The position numbers and the translations under genes are program-made. DNA of 64,000 bases from Planctomonas sp. JC2975 (GTDB lineage Bacteria > Actinomycetota > Actinomycetes > Actinomycetales > Microbacteriaceae): contig NZ_JABEKS010000001.1 in NCBI RefSeq assembly GCF_012985205.1, positions 1,178,001-1,242,000 of the forward strand, given 5' to 3'. Below the pieces are notes generated by a model. That model was not told where the DNA came from and did not search any database. It was given only the letters and a program-made list of their open reading frames with translations. Below are positions 53,520-63,179 of the stretch, in pieces. The stretch's first letter is position 1. The number at the start of each line of letters is the position of its first letter.

Positions 53520-53558
53520 CCGCCGTCGTCGGCACGAGGGGATGTGTGCCGACGGCGG
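53520..53558. terminator. Bidirectional terminator between gdhA and satP
   Basis: CCGCCGTC and TCGGCAC (53520-53535, one bulged G) pair with GTGCCGACGGCGG (53546-53558). It is centred between the two convergent genes. Confidence 0.75.
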
Positions 53559-53604
53559 ACGGTGGTCGTTATACCGACGACGTCCTGTCGCTGGACGACG
53601 CCGA

Positions 53605-54183
53605 TCAGACCGGCAGCTTCCAGCCGAGTGCGAAGTTGAACGCGACGGCCAGCATCAGGTACATCAGCCACAGCCCTGTGATGATGTGGAAGAGGCCGAG
53701 CGCGCGCTCTCCGAGCTGAACGCCGATCGCGGCGAAGAAGTCGGCGAGGTAGATCAGCGCCAGTCCGAGGAACAGCAGTCCGACGGCCCAGTCGCCTGAG
53801 ACGAAGAAGACGACGAGTCCGACGATCGAAATGATGAAGAACGCCACGCACATGCCGGCGTTCGGGCGGGGGTCGTGGCCGCGATAGCGGTTGAATCCGA
53901 TCGCGAACCAGTGGATGCCGTACGCGGAGAACGCGAGTGCGGCCATGTAGAGCGGCGGTGCTTTGAACACCTGGAACCAGGTGAGGCCGACGAACAGGAT
54001 CATCCCGGTCAGGAATTGGCAGAATCCGGGCAACCAGATGCCCCAGATCCCCGTTGCCCTGTCGACGAGTTCGTTGCGTTTAGGCCAGCCGAACAGTTCC
54101 TGCGGCCCGTAGATCAGGTATCCGGTGCCGAGACCGAAGAACCCGAGTGCGAGCGGCGGGAACATCGAGATTGCGAATTGCAT
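53605..54183 (-). CDS. satP: Acetate/succinate transporter (GPR1/FUN34/YaaH family)
   Basis: A 192-aa protein with six hydrophobic helices. The N-terminal FPPLALGFFGLGTGYLIYG corresponds to the NPAPLGL motif of SatP, GFCQFLTGMIL and AFSAYGIHWFAIG are the expected mid-helix motifs, and GVQLGERALGLFHIITGLW is the last. It likely moves acetate or succinate with protons. The AmiS/UreI family is an alternative but the motifs fit less well. Confidence 0.75.
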   Translation of the reverse strand: MQFAISMFPPLALGFFGLGTGYLIYGPQELFGWPKRNELVDRATGIWGIWLPGFCQFLTGMILFVGLTWFQVFKAPPLYMAALAFSAYGIHWFAIGFNRYRGHDPRPNAGMCVAFFIISIVGLVVFFVSGDWAVGLLFLGLALIYLADFFAAIGVQLGERALGLFHIITGLWLMYLMLAVAFNFALGWKLPV

Positions 54184-54398
54184 GGTGAACCTTCTTCTAT
54201 CCAGTTCCCCTCCATCTCATGGTGACCCCGTTCCCAGCGAACTTCAAGACTCGACTCAGTGTGAGGTCTCACAGGTGCGCGCACTGCACCACCCACGAGT
54301 TCGGCACGCGGCTTACTCTCGAATCGGTGAGGACGTACGCGCAATGCCGCGCGATGTCATGGCACACCGGTTCTCGACACCGAGGTGAGGAGCACGTC

Positions 54399-55502
54399 GT
54401 GGCGGAGACGATCCGGAGAGGAGCCGGGCAGGGTGCTCGGGCGCTGCCTGCCACCGGCGAGCTCGCGGATCAGCGCGGCAGACGCCTCACGGACCTGCGT
54501 GTCTCCGTCACCGATCGCTGCAACTTCCGCTGCGTGTACTGCATGCCGCGGGAGATCTTCGGACGCGACTACGCCTTCCTCCCGCGGGCAGAGCTGCTCA
54601 CGTTCGAGGAGATCGAACGCGTCGTTCTGGCCGGAATGCGCCTCGGCGTTCGCAAGGTGCGGCTGACCGGCGGCGAGCCGCTGCTGCGCAAGGGCATCGA
54701 GGAGCTCGTCGCCATGCTCGCCGCCCTGCGCACTCCGGACGGTCAGCGGCTCGACCTCGCCCTGACGACGAACGGATCCGCGCTGGCCGCCAAGGCCGAA
54801 GCCCTGGCCGAGGCCGGTCTGAACAGGGTCACCGTCTCCGTCGACTCCCTCGACGACGAGACGTTCCGGCGCATGAACGACGTGGACTTCCCGCTCCAGA
54901 GGGTGTTGGACGGACTCGAGGCCGCACGCGGTGCGGGACTGGGACCGGTCAAGGTGAACATGGTCGTCAAGCGCGGGCAGAACGACGACGACGTGCTGCC
55001 CATGGCGGAGCATTTCCGCGGGAGCGGATGCGTGCTGCGTTTCATCGAGTACATGGACGTCGGCACGACCAACGGGTGGCGCCTGGAGGAGGTGGTGCCA
55101 TCGAGCGAGGTGCTGGCGCGGATCGCCGCCGTCCATCCGCTCGAGCCGATCGCGCCGACCGCACCCGGCGAGACGGCGACACGGTGGCGCTATCGGGACG
55201 GCACCGGCGAGATCGGGGTCATCTCCTCCGTGACGCAGCCGTTCTGCTCGGGCTGCACCAGGGCACGTCTGTCGACCGACGGACGGCTCTACACCTGCCT
55301 GTTCGCCGACCACGGCACGGACCTTCGGGCCCTGTTGCGATCAGGATCCGACGACGACGGGCTCACCGCCGCGATGGCCGGCGTCTGGTCGAGACGAGAG
55401 GACAGGTACTCGGAGCTGCGGGCATCGTCGACGCCGTCCTCCGGCCGATCCGCTGCTGACCGCGATGGCCACCGCATCGAGATGTCGTACATCGGCGGAT
55501 GA
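54399..55502 (+). CDS. moaA: GTP 3',8-cyclase (molybdenum cofactor biosynthesis)
   Basis: A 367-aa radical-SAM enzyme that starts molybdopterin synthesis from GTP. The SAM cluster is C41-x3-C45-x2-C48 (CNFRCVYC); the second cluster cysteines are in [19 protein letters not shown]; and the protein ends in GG, which is essential in MoaA. The start is a GTG after GGTGAGGAG. It supplies cofactor to the molybdoenzyme two genes further on; other moa genes are not in the window. Confidence 0.95.
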   Translation: MAETIRRGAGQGARALPATGELADQRGRRLTDLRVSVTDRCNFRCVYCMPREIFGRDYAFLPRAELLTFEEIERVVLAGMRLGVRKVRLTGGEPLLRKGIEELVAMLAALRTPDGQRLDLALTTNGSALAAKAEALAEAGLNRVTVSVDSLDDETFRRMNDVDFPLQRVLDGLEAARGAGLGPVKVNMVVKRGQNDDDVLPMAEHFRGSGCVLRFIEYMDVGTTNGWRLEEVVPSSEVLARIAAVHPLEPIAPTAPGETATRWRYRDGTGEIGVISSVTQPFCSGCTRARLSTDGRLYTCLFADHGTDLRALLRSGSDDDGLTAAMAGVWSRREDRYSELRASSTPSSGRSAADRDGHRIEMSYIGG

Positions 55503-55621
55503 CGCGGCTGCACCGCGTCGTGGCCATGCGGGAAGGCGCTTGCCGCGCAGCCATCCTTCCAGTGCTCTCACGCTCGCCGTCGTCTGTTGCGATATCGGGG
55601 GCAGCAGCGTATTCCTGAAAT

Positions 55622-56470
55622 ATGGGCAGGGTCACGACCCGACGTCGAGTCGCCCGGCTGACGATCGGCGCCGCAATCGCGAGACGGGAAGACACCCTCG
55701 TCGTCGAGGAACCACTCGAAATCCGTGTCGGCGGGCGCTCGCTCGCCGTGACGATGCGGACACCGGGCAACGACGTCGAGTTGGCGGCGGGCTTCCTGGT
55801 CTCGGAGGGAGTCATCCATCGCGGCGACGACTTCGCCACCGCACGGTTCTGTGCCGGTGAGGGCGTGGAGAACACGTACAACGTGCTCGACGTGACGCTC
55901 GGTCCGGGAGTCGCGCCGCCGTCATCCGCTCTCGCCAGGGAGTTCTTCACGACCAGCTCGTGCGGCATCTGCGGAAAGTCGAGCATCGACGCCGTGCGCA
56001 CGAGTTCGGCGTTCGAGGTGCGCGACGACCAGGTGCGCGTGCCGGTGCAGACGCTGGTGCAGCTGCCCGATCGGCTGCGAGCAGCCCAGGACGTCTTCGA
56101 GAAGACCGGGGGCCTGCACGCCGCCTGTCTGTACCGAGTCGCCGACGACGAGCTCATGGTCGTGCGCGAAGACGTCGGCAGGCACAACGCCGTCGACAAG
56201 GTGGTCGGCTGGGCGCTGACCCACGACCTGCTTCCGCTGACCGGGACCGTGCTGATGGTCTCCGGCCGCGCGAGCTTCGAACTGACGCAGAAGGCGCTCA
56301 TGGCCGGCATTCCGATGCTGGCGGCGGTGTCCGCTCCGTCATCGCTGGCTGTGGAACTCGCCATCGACGCAGGCATGAGCCTGATCGGATTCGTGCGCGG
56401 CGACTCGATGGTGGTCTACGCGGGCGGGCAGCGGGTCGACGAGACGTGTACGGAGGGAAGTGCGGCATGA
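55622..56470 (+). CDS. fdhD: Formate dehydrogenase accessory sulfurtransferase
   Basis: A 282-aa protein. The CGICG motif at residues 114-118 (C114, C117) receives sulfur from a cysteine desulfurase and passes it to the Mo/W cofactor of formate dehydrogenase. ELAAGFLVSEGVI, DVGRHNAVDKVVG and VSGRASFELTQKA are the family blocks. Its stop overlaps the molybdoenzyme start (ATGA), so the two are coupled. Confidence 0.94.
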   Translation: MGRVTTRRRVARLTIGAAIARREDTLVVEEPLEIRVGGRSLAVTMRTPGNDVELAAGFLVSEGVIHRGDDFATARFCAGEGVENTYNVLDVTLGPGVAPPSSALAREFFTTSSCGICGKSSIDAVRTSSAFEVRDDQVRVPVQTLVQLPDRLRAAQDVFEKTGGLHAACLYRVADDELMVVREDVGRHNAVDKVVGWALTHDLLPLTGTVLMVSGRASFELTQKALMAGIPMLAAVSAPSSLAVELAIDAGMSLIGFVRGDSMVVYAGGQRVDETCTEGSAA

Positions 56471-58782
56471 CGATCAACGAAGCGCCGAGCGAGCGAACGG
56501 TCGACGACGTCGAGAACCTCCAGATCTCGCATCCGAAGCAATGGGCCGCCGGCATCCCAGGGATCCTGCATTCGGTCGGACCGGCGGTGCGGGAGCTGGG
56601 CCCGACGCGCGCCGCGAAGCTGCTGACCTCGATGAACCACAAGGACGGCTTCGACTGCATGAGCTGTGCGTGGCCGGATCCGTCGCACCGCAAAGTTGCG
56701 GAGTTCTGCGAGAACGGAGCGAAGGCGGTGACCTGGGAGGCGACGCCCGTCACCGTTGCGAGTTCCTTCTGGGCCGAGCATCCGATTCCGGTCCTGCTGG
56801 AGAAGTCGGAGTACTGGCTGGGCATGCAGGGGCGGCTCATCGAGCCCGTCTACAAGGCCGCCGACAGCGATCACTACGAGCCGATCGCCTGGGAGGAGGC
56901 GTTCCGCATCATCGGCGACAAGCTGAAGTCGCTGGACTCCCCCGACCGCGCCGCCTTCTACACGAGCGGCCGTACGTCGAACGAGGCCGCGTTCACGTAT
57001 CAGCTCTTCGCGCGGGCGTTCGGCACCAACAACCTGCCCGACTGCTCCAACATGTGCCACGAGTCCACGGGTGCCGCGCTCGGCGAGGTGATCGGCGTCG
57101 GCAAATGCACGGTGACGTACGACGACTTCGCCAACGCGGACCTCATCGTCATCATGGGCCAGAACCCGGGCACCAACCATCCGCGCATGCTGACGGCACT
57201 CGAGGAGGCGAAGCAGGCAGGGGCGAAGATCGTGGCGGTCAATCCACTGCCGGAGGCGGGCCTCATGCGGTACAAGAACCCGCAGCAGGTCGGCGGCTGG
57301 ATCGGCAAGGGAACGGGTCTCGCCGACGACTACCTGCAGATCAGGCTGAGCGGCGACCAGGCACTCATGCAGGCCGTGGCGAAGCGTGTGCTCGAGGCGG
57401 AGGATGCCGCGCCGGGCACCGTGCTCGACCGCGACTTCATCGACACGTACTGCCAGGGATTCGACGAGTACGCGGCAGCCGTGCGCGAGCTGGACGAAGT
57501 GGATGTGCTTCGAGCGACCGGCCTCACTGCTGGAGAGATCGGCGGACTCGCCGACCGCTATATGAAGGCGGATCGCGTCATCATCACGTGGGCGATGGGC
57601 CTCACCCAGCACAAGAGCGCAGTGGCGACGATCAAGGACATCATGAACCTGCTGTTCCTGCGCGGGAACATCGGGAAGCCGGGGGCCGGCGCCTCGCCCA
57701 TCCGCGGACACAGCAACGTTCAGGGCGACCGCACCATGGGCATCTGGGAGAAGATGCCGCCGGCCTTCCTCGACAAGCTGCAGCAGGAGTTCCACTTCGA
57801 CCCGCCGCGCACGAACGGCGTCGACAGTGTGGACGGCATCCGTGCACTGGCCGACGGCCGCATCTCCGTGTGGTTCGCGCTCGGCGGCAACCTGGTTGCC
57901 GCCATCTCCGACACCGATGTCGCCGAGAACGCCGTGCAGAAGGCCGACCTGACCGTTCAGGTGTCGACCAAGCTCAACAGGTCGCACGCCGTCGTCGGCA
58001 AGGAGGCGCTCATCCTGCCGACGATGGGACGCACGGAGATCGATCTCCAGGCATCCGGCGAGCAGTTCGTCTCGGTGGAAGACACCGTGTGCGCCGTGCA
58101 TCCGTCATGGGGCAAGGTGGAGCCGGTATCGCCGAACCTGCTGTCGGAAGTGTCCATCATCACGCGGCTTGCCCGTGCGACGCTCGGTGACTCCGTGCCC
58201 ATCGACTGGGCCGGATTCGAGAACGACTACGACAGGATCCGGGATCACATCGCCCGCGTCTGCCCCGGCTGCGAGGACTACAACACCAAGATCCGCAGGG
58301 AGGGCGGCTTCGTGCTACCGCACGGACCACGCGATTCGCGCACATTCCCCACCGACACCGGCAAGGCGAAGTTCACCGAGAACGAGTTGAAGTACGTGGA
58401 ATGCCCTGACGGGCGGCTGCTGCTGCAGACCATCAGGGCTCACGACCAGTTCAACACCACCATCTACAGCCTGAACGACAGGTATCGCGGCGTGAAGAAG
58501 GGCCGCGACGTGGTGTTCGTGAATCCGCTCGACATCGCCGAGCTCGGGCTGCGCGACGGCCAGCGCGTCGACGTGCACAGCGAGTTCAGCGACGGCGTCG
58601 ACCGCGTGATCCGCGGGTTCCGGCTCGTGTCGTATCCGACAGCGCGCGGATGCGCCGCCGCCTACTTCCCCGAGGCGAATCCGCTGGTGCCGCTCGACGC
58701 CACGGCAGACGTCAGCAACACGCCGGCGTCGAAGTCCGTCGTCATCCGCATCGAACCGGCGGCGATGCTCGTGAGCGTCTGA
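56467..58782 (+). CDS. FdhF/YdeP family molybdopterin oxidoreductase
   Basis: A 771-aa molybdoenzyme. N-terminal C64 and C67 (FDCMSCAWP) are iron-sulfur candidates, C193 and C197 lie in DCSNMCHESTG, where one is the presumed Mo ligand, and RGNIGKPGAGASPIRGHSNVQGDRTMGIWE is the bis-MGD motif region. The C-terminal molydop-binding domain is present. The YdeP branch is not proven to act on formate, but the coupled fdhD supports a formate dehydrogenase. No beta or gamma subunit is nearby. Confidence 0.88.
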   Translation: MTINEAPSERTVDDVENLQISHPKQWAAGIPGILHSVGPAVRELGPTRAAKLLTSMNHKDGFDCMSCAWPDPSHRKVAEFCENGAKAVTWEATPVTVASSFWAEHPIPVLLEKSEYWLGMQGRLIEPVYKAADSDHYEPIAWEEAFRIIGDKLKSLDSPDRAAFYTSGRTSNEAAFTYQLFARAFGTNNLPDCSNMCHESTGAALGEVIGVGKCTVTYDDFANADLIVIMGQNPGTNHPRMLTALEEAKQAGAKIVAVNPLPEAGLMRYKNPQQVGGWIGKGTGLADDYLQIRLSGDQALMQAVAKRVLEAEDAAPGTVLDRDFIDTYCQGFDEYAAAVRELDEVDVLRATGLTAGEIGGLADRYMKADRVIITWAMGLTQHKSAVATIKDIMNLLFLRGNIGKPGAGASPIRGHSNVQGDRTMGIWEKMPPAFLDKLQQEFHFDPPRTNGVDSVDGIRALADGRISVWFALGGNLVAAISDTDVAENAVQKADLTVQVSTKLNRSHAVVGKEALILPTMGRTEIDLQASGEQFVSVEDTVCAVHPSWGKVEPVSPNLLSEVSIITRLARATLGDSVPIDWAGFENDYDRIRDHIARVCPGCEDYNTKIRREGGFVLPHGPRDSRTFPTDTGKAKFTENELKYVECPDGRLLLQTIRAHDQFNTTIYSLNDRYRGVKKGRDVVFVNPLDIAELGLRDGQRVDVHSEFSDGVDRVIRGFRLVSYPTARGCAAAYFPEANPLVPLDATADVSNTPASKSVVIRIEPAAMLVSV

Positions 58783-58966
58783 GCAGTCCGCACAGCTGTG
58801 CCCTACGGACTCGGCATCCGCGTGGGCCGTGCCGACTGCGGCACTTCGTGCTGCCGTCCGACGGGTCGAGGCCCGCGACACGACGCGTCGCGCCGACGTG
58901 CCGCGATTCGGCACAGACCACCGGTGGACACCGCCGGCCCGCACCTCCCCTACCCTTTAATGCGAC

Positions 58967-60949
58967 ATGGCGCATCTTCTCGGGGCCGAAGCCCTGCATC
59001 TCGAGTTCCCCACCAAGGTCGTCTTCGACTCCGTCTCGCTCGGAGTCAACGAGGGCGACCGCATCGGCATCGTCGGCCGCAACGGCGACGGCAAGTCGAG
59101 CCTGCTGGCCATGCTCGCTGGGCGGCGAGAACCCGACGCGGGCAGGGTGACGGTGCGCGGCGGCATCCGCATCGGCGTGCTCGACCAGGATGACGTGCTC
59201 GACGACACGCACACCGTGGGGCACATCGTGGTCGGCGACATGCCCGAGCACGAGTGGGCCGGCGACGCGCGCGTGCGCGACGTGATCGCCGGACTGCTGG
59301 CGGACATCCCGTGGGATGCCCGCATCGGCTCCCTGAGCGGCGGTCAGCGGCGCCGCGCGGCCCTCGCCGCGCTGCTGACCGGTGACTGGGACGTGCTCGC
59401 TCTCGACGAGCCGACGAACCACCTCGACGTCGAGGCCATCACGTGGCTGGCAGGGCACTTGAAGCGTCGTTGGGCAGCCAGCGCGGGCGGCCTGCTGGTC
59501 GTGACGCACGACAGGTGGTTCCTCGACGAGATCTGCACGGCGACGTGGGAGGTGCACGACCGCATCGTCGAGCCGTTCGATGGCGGGTACGCCGCCTACA
59601 TCCTGCAGCGCGTGGAGCGCGACCGGATGGCCGCGGCCACCGAGGCGAAACGGCAGAACCTGGCGCGCAAGGAGCTCGCGTGGCTGCGCCGCGGCGCACC
59701 GGCGCGCACGTCGAAGCCGAAGTTCCGCATCGACGCCGCGAACGCGCTGATCGAGGACGTGCCGCCCATCCGCGACTCGGTCTCGCTCAAGGCGCTCGCG
59801 GTGTCGCGACTGGGCAAGGAGGTCGTCGATCTCGTCGATGCGTCGGTGTCGTATCCGGTCCGCGACGATGACGGCACGATCGAAGGCGCACCCGAGGGCC
59901 GAGCGGACGGCGCGTCCGTCGACACCTCGACCGCAGATCACGCTGAGCGGAAACCAGTGCTCCGCGACGTGGAGTGGCGGATCGCGCCCGGCGAGCGCAC
60001 GGGCATCCTGGGGGTCAACGGCGCGGGCAAGTCGACGCTGCTCGGACTGGTCGCCGGCACGGTCCAGCCGACGTCCGGCCGCGTGAAACGCGGCAAGACC
60101 GTCAAGGTCGCCTCCCTCACCCAGCGCCTGGACGAGCTCGAGCAGCATCTCGGCGACCCAGTGCGGGTGGTGCTCTCGCGTCTGCGTACGACCTACACGA
60201 TCGGATCCGGATCCAAGGCCCAGGACCTCACGCCGGGCCAGATGCTGGAACGACTCGGATTCTCCTCCCCGCAGCTCTCCACGCCCGTGAAGGATCTCTC
60301 CGGCGGCCAGAAGCGGCGCCTTCAGCTGCTTCTCATCCTGCTCGACCAGCCGAACGTGCTGATCCTCGACGAGCCGACGAACGACCTCGACACCGACATG
60401 CTCGCCGCCATGGAGGACCTGCTCGACTCGTGGCCGGGAACCCTCATCGTCGTCTCGCACGACAGGTACTTCATCGAGCGCGTCACCGACCAGCAGTACG
60501 CCATCCTGGACCACCGACTGCGCCACCTGCCAGGAGGGGTGGACGAATACCTGCGGCTGAGGGCGCTCGAGGAGAAACGGGGTGCCGGCGCCCGGACGAC
60601 CGGTTCGGCTCGAGACGGCGCAGCGTCCGGCGGCTCTGCCGGGTCGGTCGGGCTCGTTTCGGCGGGCTCGACCAGCGGTGCAGGCCGGACCGACGGTGCG
60701 AGCGCGACGGGTGACGGCGGGGGGCTCCAAGGCGCCGCCCTCCGCGACGCGCAGAAGGAGGTCGCGTCGATCGAGCGCCGCATCGCCAAGCTCGTCGAGC
60801 GCATCGACGCCGAGCGGACGGCCCTGGCCGAACACGACCAGGCGGACTACGCCGGCCTGCTCGCGAAGACGGATGCCATCGGCTCGCTCGAGCTCGAGGC
60901 ATCCGCTCTGGAGGAGCGCTGGTTCGAGCTCACGGAGTTGATCGGCTAG
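58967..60949 (+). CDS. ABC-F family ATPase
   Basis: A 660-aa protein with two ABC domains and no membrane part. The first cassette has GRNGDGKSS at about residues 37-45 and LSGGQRRRAAL; the second has GVNGAGKST near 350 and LSGGQKRRLQLLLILLDQPNVLILDEPTNDLD. The inter-domain linker lies between. The C-terminal part has a Gly/Ser-rich stretch (about 545-585), part of it encoded by a REP-like sequence, and then a coiled coil (about 590-655). ABC-F proteins act on ribosomes or protect them from antibiotics. Confidence 0.9.
   Translation: MAHLLGAEALHLEFPTKVVFDSVSLGVNEGDRIGIVGRNGDGKSSLLAMLAGRREPDAGRVTVRGGIRIGVLDQDDVLDDTHTVGHIVVGDMPEHEWAGDARVRDVIAGLLADIPWDARIGSLSGGQRRRAALAALLTGDWDVLALDEPTNHLDVEAITWLAGHLKRRWAASAGGLLVVTHDRWFLDEICTATWEVHDRIVEPFDGGYAAYILQRVERDRMAAATEAKRQNLARKELAWLRRGAPARTSKPKFRIDAANALIEDVPPIRDSVSLKALAVSRLGKEVVDLVDASVSYPVRDDDGTIEGAPEGRADGASVDTSTADHAERKPVLRDVEWRIAPGERTGILGVNGAGKSTLLGLVAGTVQPTSGRVKRGKTVKVASLTQRLDELEQHLGDPVRVVLSRLRTTYTIGSGSKAQDLTPGQMLERLGFSSPQLSTPVKDLSGGQKRRLQLLLILLDQPNVLILDEPTNDLDTDMLAAMEDLLDSWPGTLIVVSHDRYFIERVTDQQYAILDHRLRHLPGGVDEYLRLRALEEKRGAGARTTGSARDGAASGGSAGSVGLVSAGSTSGAGRTDGASATGDGGGLQGAALRDAQKEVASIERRIAKLVERIDAERTALAEHDQADYAGLLAKTDAIGSLELEASALEERWFELTELIG
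60656..60679. repeat. REP-like element, copy 2, inside the ABC-F gene
   Basis: GTTTCGGCGGGCTCGACC and the following AGCGGT form a 24-bp sequence matching 20 bases of the copy at 28440-28463. It encodes part of the Gly/Ser/Ala-rich linker near the C-terminus of the ABC-F protein. Confidence 0.5.
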
Positions 60950-61000
60950 TTCGGTCCCACCGACCACGCACTCTGCACGGAGCGCCCGAACCGCGGGTGG

Positions 61001-62218
61001 TCAGGACGCGGGCGCCCGGCGTGACCGGAACGCGTACACGACGACGAGTGCCGCCGCGAGTACGGCGAGTCCCGCGACGAGCGCGATCGTCGCGCTCCAT
61101 CCCCCTCCGCCGTAGACGAAGCCGCCAACCCAGCCGATGAGGCTCGATCCGAGGTAGTAGAAGACGTTGTAGAGCGAGGCGGCCTGTGCCCGGCCGACCG
61201 TCGCCCGTGCGCCGACCCAGCCGGATGCGATCGCATGGGCCGCGAAGAATCCGCCGGTGAACACGACGAGTCCGACGATCACCGCGACCAGCTGGGTCGC
61301 CAGCGTGAGGAGTGCTCCCGCGATCATCACGGCGATTCCGGTCAGCAGTACAGCTCTGCGCCCGAAGCGACGGGCGGACCCTCCGGCCTGCCGTGACGTG
61401 TACGTGCCCGCCAGATAGGCGAGGAAGAGCAACGACGTCGCGAACGCGCCGAGCTCGAACGGCGGCGCCTCCAGCCGGAACGCCAGGTAGTTGTAGACCG
61501 TGACGAAGCCGCCCATGAGCAGGAACGCCTGAGCGAACAGCACCAGCATCCCGACGTTGCGCAGGTTCGCGAGCGCCGCCTTCGCCGCCCATACGAGCGT
61601 CGCCTGCTCCGATCGCCGACTGCCGAACGGCTTCGGCGTGATGAGGACGAACCCCACGGTCGCGACGGCGCACAGCGCCAGGACCACCCCGACGCCGAGA
61701 CGCCAGCCGCCGAGTTCCGCGAACGGCGCTGCGACGATGCGGCCGAGCAGTCCGCCGATCGTCGTGCCGGAGACGTAGGTGGCGGCCGCCACCACCGTGT
61801 GCGACGCCCGCACCTCTTCGTGCAGGTATGTGATCGCCAGCGCGGGAACACCGCCCAGCGCTAGACCCTCCAGCACGCGCAGCACGAGGACCGCCTCGAA
61901 GCCCGGCACCACCACGACGGCCGAGCCGAACACGACGGCTGCGACGAGCGCGATGCGCATCGCCGGCAGGCATCCGATCCGACCGGCGAGCCACGACCAC
62001 GGCAGCACGCCGACGGCGAGCCCGATGGTCGCAGCAGAGATGAGGAGTGCGGACTGGGCTGCAGTGACGTGCAGATCGCGGGCGACGAGAGGGAGTATGC
62101 CTTGCGGGGAATACAACTGGGCGAAGGTCGCCACGCCGGCGAAGCCGAGCGCGATCACGATGCGTCGGTACTCCGGCGTTCCGCGGTCGTGGCCGCGCCA
62201 TCCCGCGACGTCGGTCAT
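61001..62218 (-). CDS. MFS transporter
   Basis: A 405-aa 12-TM major facilitator (AraJ/YnfM type). Near the start are RIVIALGFAGVATFAQLYSPQGILPLVARDL, then LAGRIGCLPAMRIALV (motif A) and later GWVGARATVGRAQAASLYNVFYYLGSS. It starts 9 bp after ispE on the same strand, so it is probably in the rsmA-ispE operon. The substrate is unknown. Confidence 0.88.
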   Translation of the reverse strand: MTDVAGWRGHDRGTPEYRRIVIALGFAGVATFAQLYSPQGILPLVARDLHVTAAQSALLISAATIGLAVGVLPWSWLAGRIGCLPAMRIALVAAVVFGSAVVVVPGFEAVLVLRVLEGLALGGVPALAITYLHEEVRASHTVVAAATYVSGTTIGGLLGRIVAAPFAELGGWRLGVGVVLALCAVATVGFVLITPKPFGSRRSEQATLVWAAKAALANLRNVGMLVLFAQAFLLMGGFVTVYNYLAFRLEAPPFELGAFATSLLFLAYLAGTYTSRQAGGSARRFGRRAVLLTGIAVMIAGALLTLATQLVAVIVGLVVFTGGFFAAHAIASGWVGARATVGRAQAASLYNVFYYLGSSLIGWVGGFVYGGGGWSATIALVAGLAVLAAALVVVYAFRSRRAPAS

Positions 62219-62227
62219 GCCCGGCGG

Positions 62228-63169
62228 TCACCCACCGAGCGTCATCACCCTCGCACCGTGCACTGGGCCGGACACCCGCACGGCTCGCAACTGCGCCGCG
62301 CTCAAAGCGATCTGCAGGTCGATCGCGCTCTCCCGGTCCTCGGCGAGGAACGCGACGGTGGGACCGGATCCGGAGACGAGTCCCGCCAGGGCGCCGCTGC
62401 GCTCCCCCAGCTCCAGCACGTCGGCGAGCTCGTCGGAGAGGTGGATGGCCGGCGCCTGCAGGTCGTTGGCGAGATTCTCGGCGAGCATGGCCGGATCCCC
62501 CGCACGCAGCGCCTGCAGCAGCTCCGTGCTGACCGACGGATGCTCGACCACCGGTCCCAGCTCCCCGACATGCCGTTCGCGGTGCAGGTCGAGCTCGCGG
62601 TAGACGACCGGCGTGGACAGCTCGCCGTGCGGCAGCACGAGCACCCACTCGAACCGGCCCTGGGTGAGAACAGGGCTCAGCTCGTCACCGCGTCCGAGCC
62701 CGATCGCGGTTCCCCCGGCAAGCGCGAACGGAACATCCGCGCCGAGCTGTGCGGCGAGATCGTGCAGGTGGTCGCGGCTGAGGCCGGCGCTCCAGAGGGC
62801 GTCGCACGCGATGAGCGTGGCAGCGGCATCCGCTGATCCGCCGCCCATGCCGCCCGCGATCGGCACGTTCTTCTCGATCTCGATGCGCACGCCACCGGAG
62901 ACGCCGGCCGCCTCGGCGACGAGCCCGGCCGCGCGCACGGCGATGTTGCTGTCATCCGTCGGCAGTCCGCTGCAGTCGATGGGGCCGCTGAAGCTCACCG
63001 TCACCTGGGACGCCGGCCACACCCGCACGTCTTCGTACAGCGACACCGCCTGATAGACGGTGGCGACGTCGTGGTAACCGTCGTCGCCGACGGAACCGAC
63101 GCCGAGGTACAGGTTCACCTTGCCAGGGGCACGGGCGTGAACGGGAAGGCCCAGGCTCGCGGACGTCAT
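62228..63169 (-). CDS. ispE: 4-diphosphocytidyl-2-C-methyl-D-erythritol kinase
   Basis: A 313-aa GHMP kinase of the MEP isoprenoid pathway. [14 protein letters not shown] at the start, [17 protein letters not shown] as the ATP loop and [13 protein letters not shown] at the end are the three GHMP motifs. The frame is open upstream to 63364, but ATG 63169 fits the domain and lies 10 bp after rsmA. The rsmA-ispE pair is conserved in actinobacteria. Confidence 0.95.
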   Translation of the reverse strand: MTSASLGLPVHARAPGKVNLYLGVGSVGDDGYHDVATVYQAVSLYEDVRVWPASQVTVSFSGPIDCSGLPTDDSNIAVRAAGLVAEAAGVSGGVRIEIEKNVPIAGGMGGGSADAAATLIACDALWSAGLSRDHLHDLAAQLGADVPFALAGGTAIGLGRGDELSPVLTQGRFEWVLVLPHGELSTPVVYRELDLHRERHVGELGPVVEHPSVSTELLQALRAGDPAMLAENLANDLQAPAIHLSDELADVLELGERSGALAGLVSGSGPTVAFLAEDRESAIDLQIALSAAQLRAVRVSGPVHGARVMTLGG

Positions 63170-63179
63170 GTGTACCAAC

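Noticed and set aside
53605-54183. AmiS/UreI amide or urea channel
   Set aside because: Six helices would fit, but the N-terminal PPLALGFFGLG and the AFSAYG segment match GPR1/FUN34/YaaH better, and no amidase or urease is near.
55960-56466. N-terminal extension of the molybdoenzyme into fdhD
   Set aside because: The frame is open but fdhD is well conserved there; the ATGA overlap at 56467 is a normal coupled start.
60950-62218. MFS and ABC-F as a two-gene resistance operon
   Set aside because: The two genes are convergent, so they cannot share a transcript; the MFS gene follows ispE.
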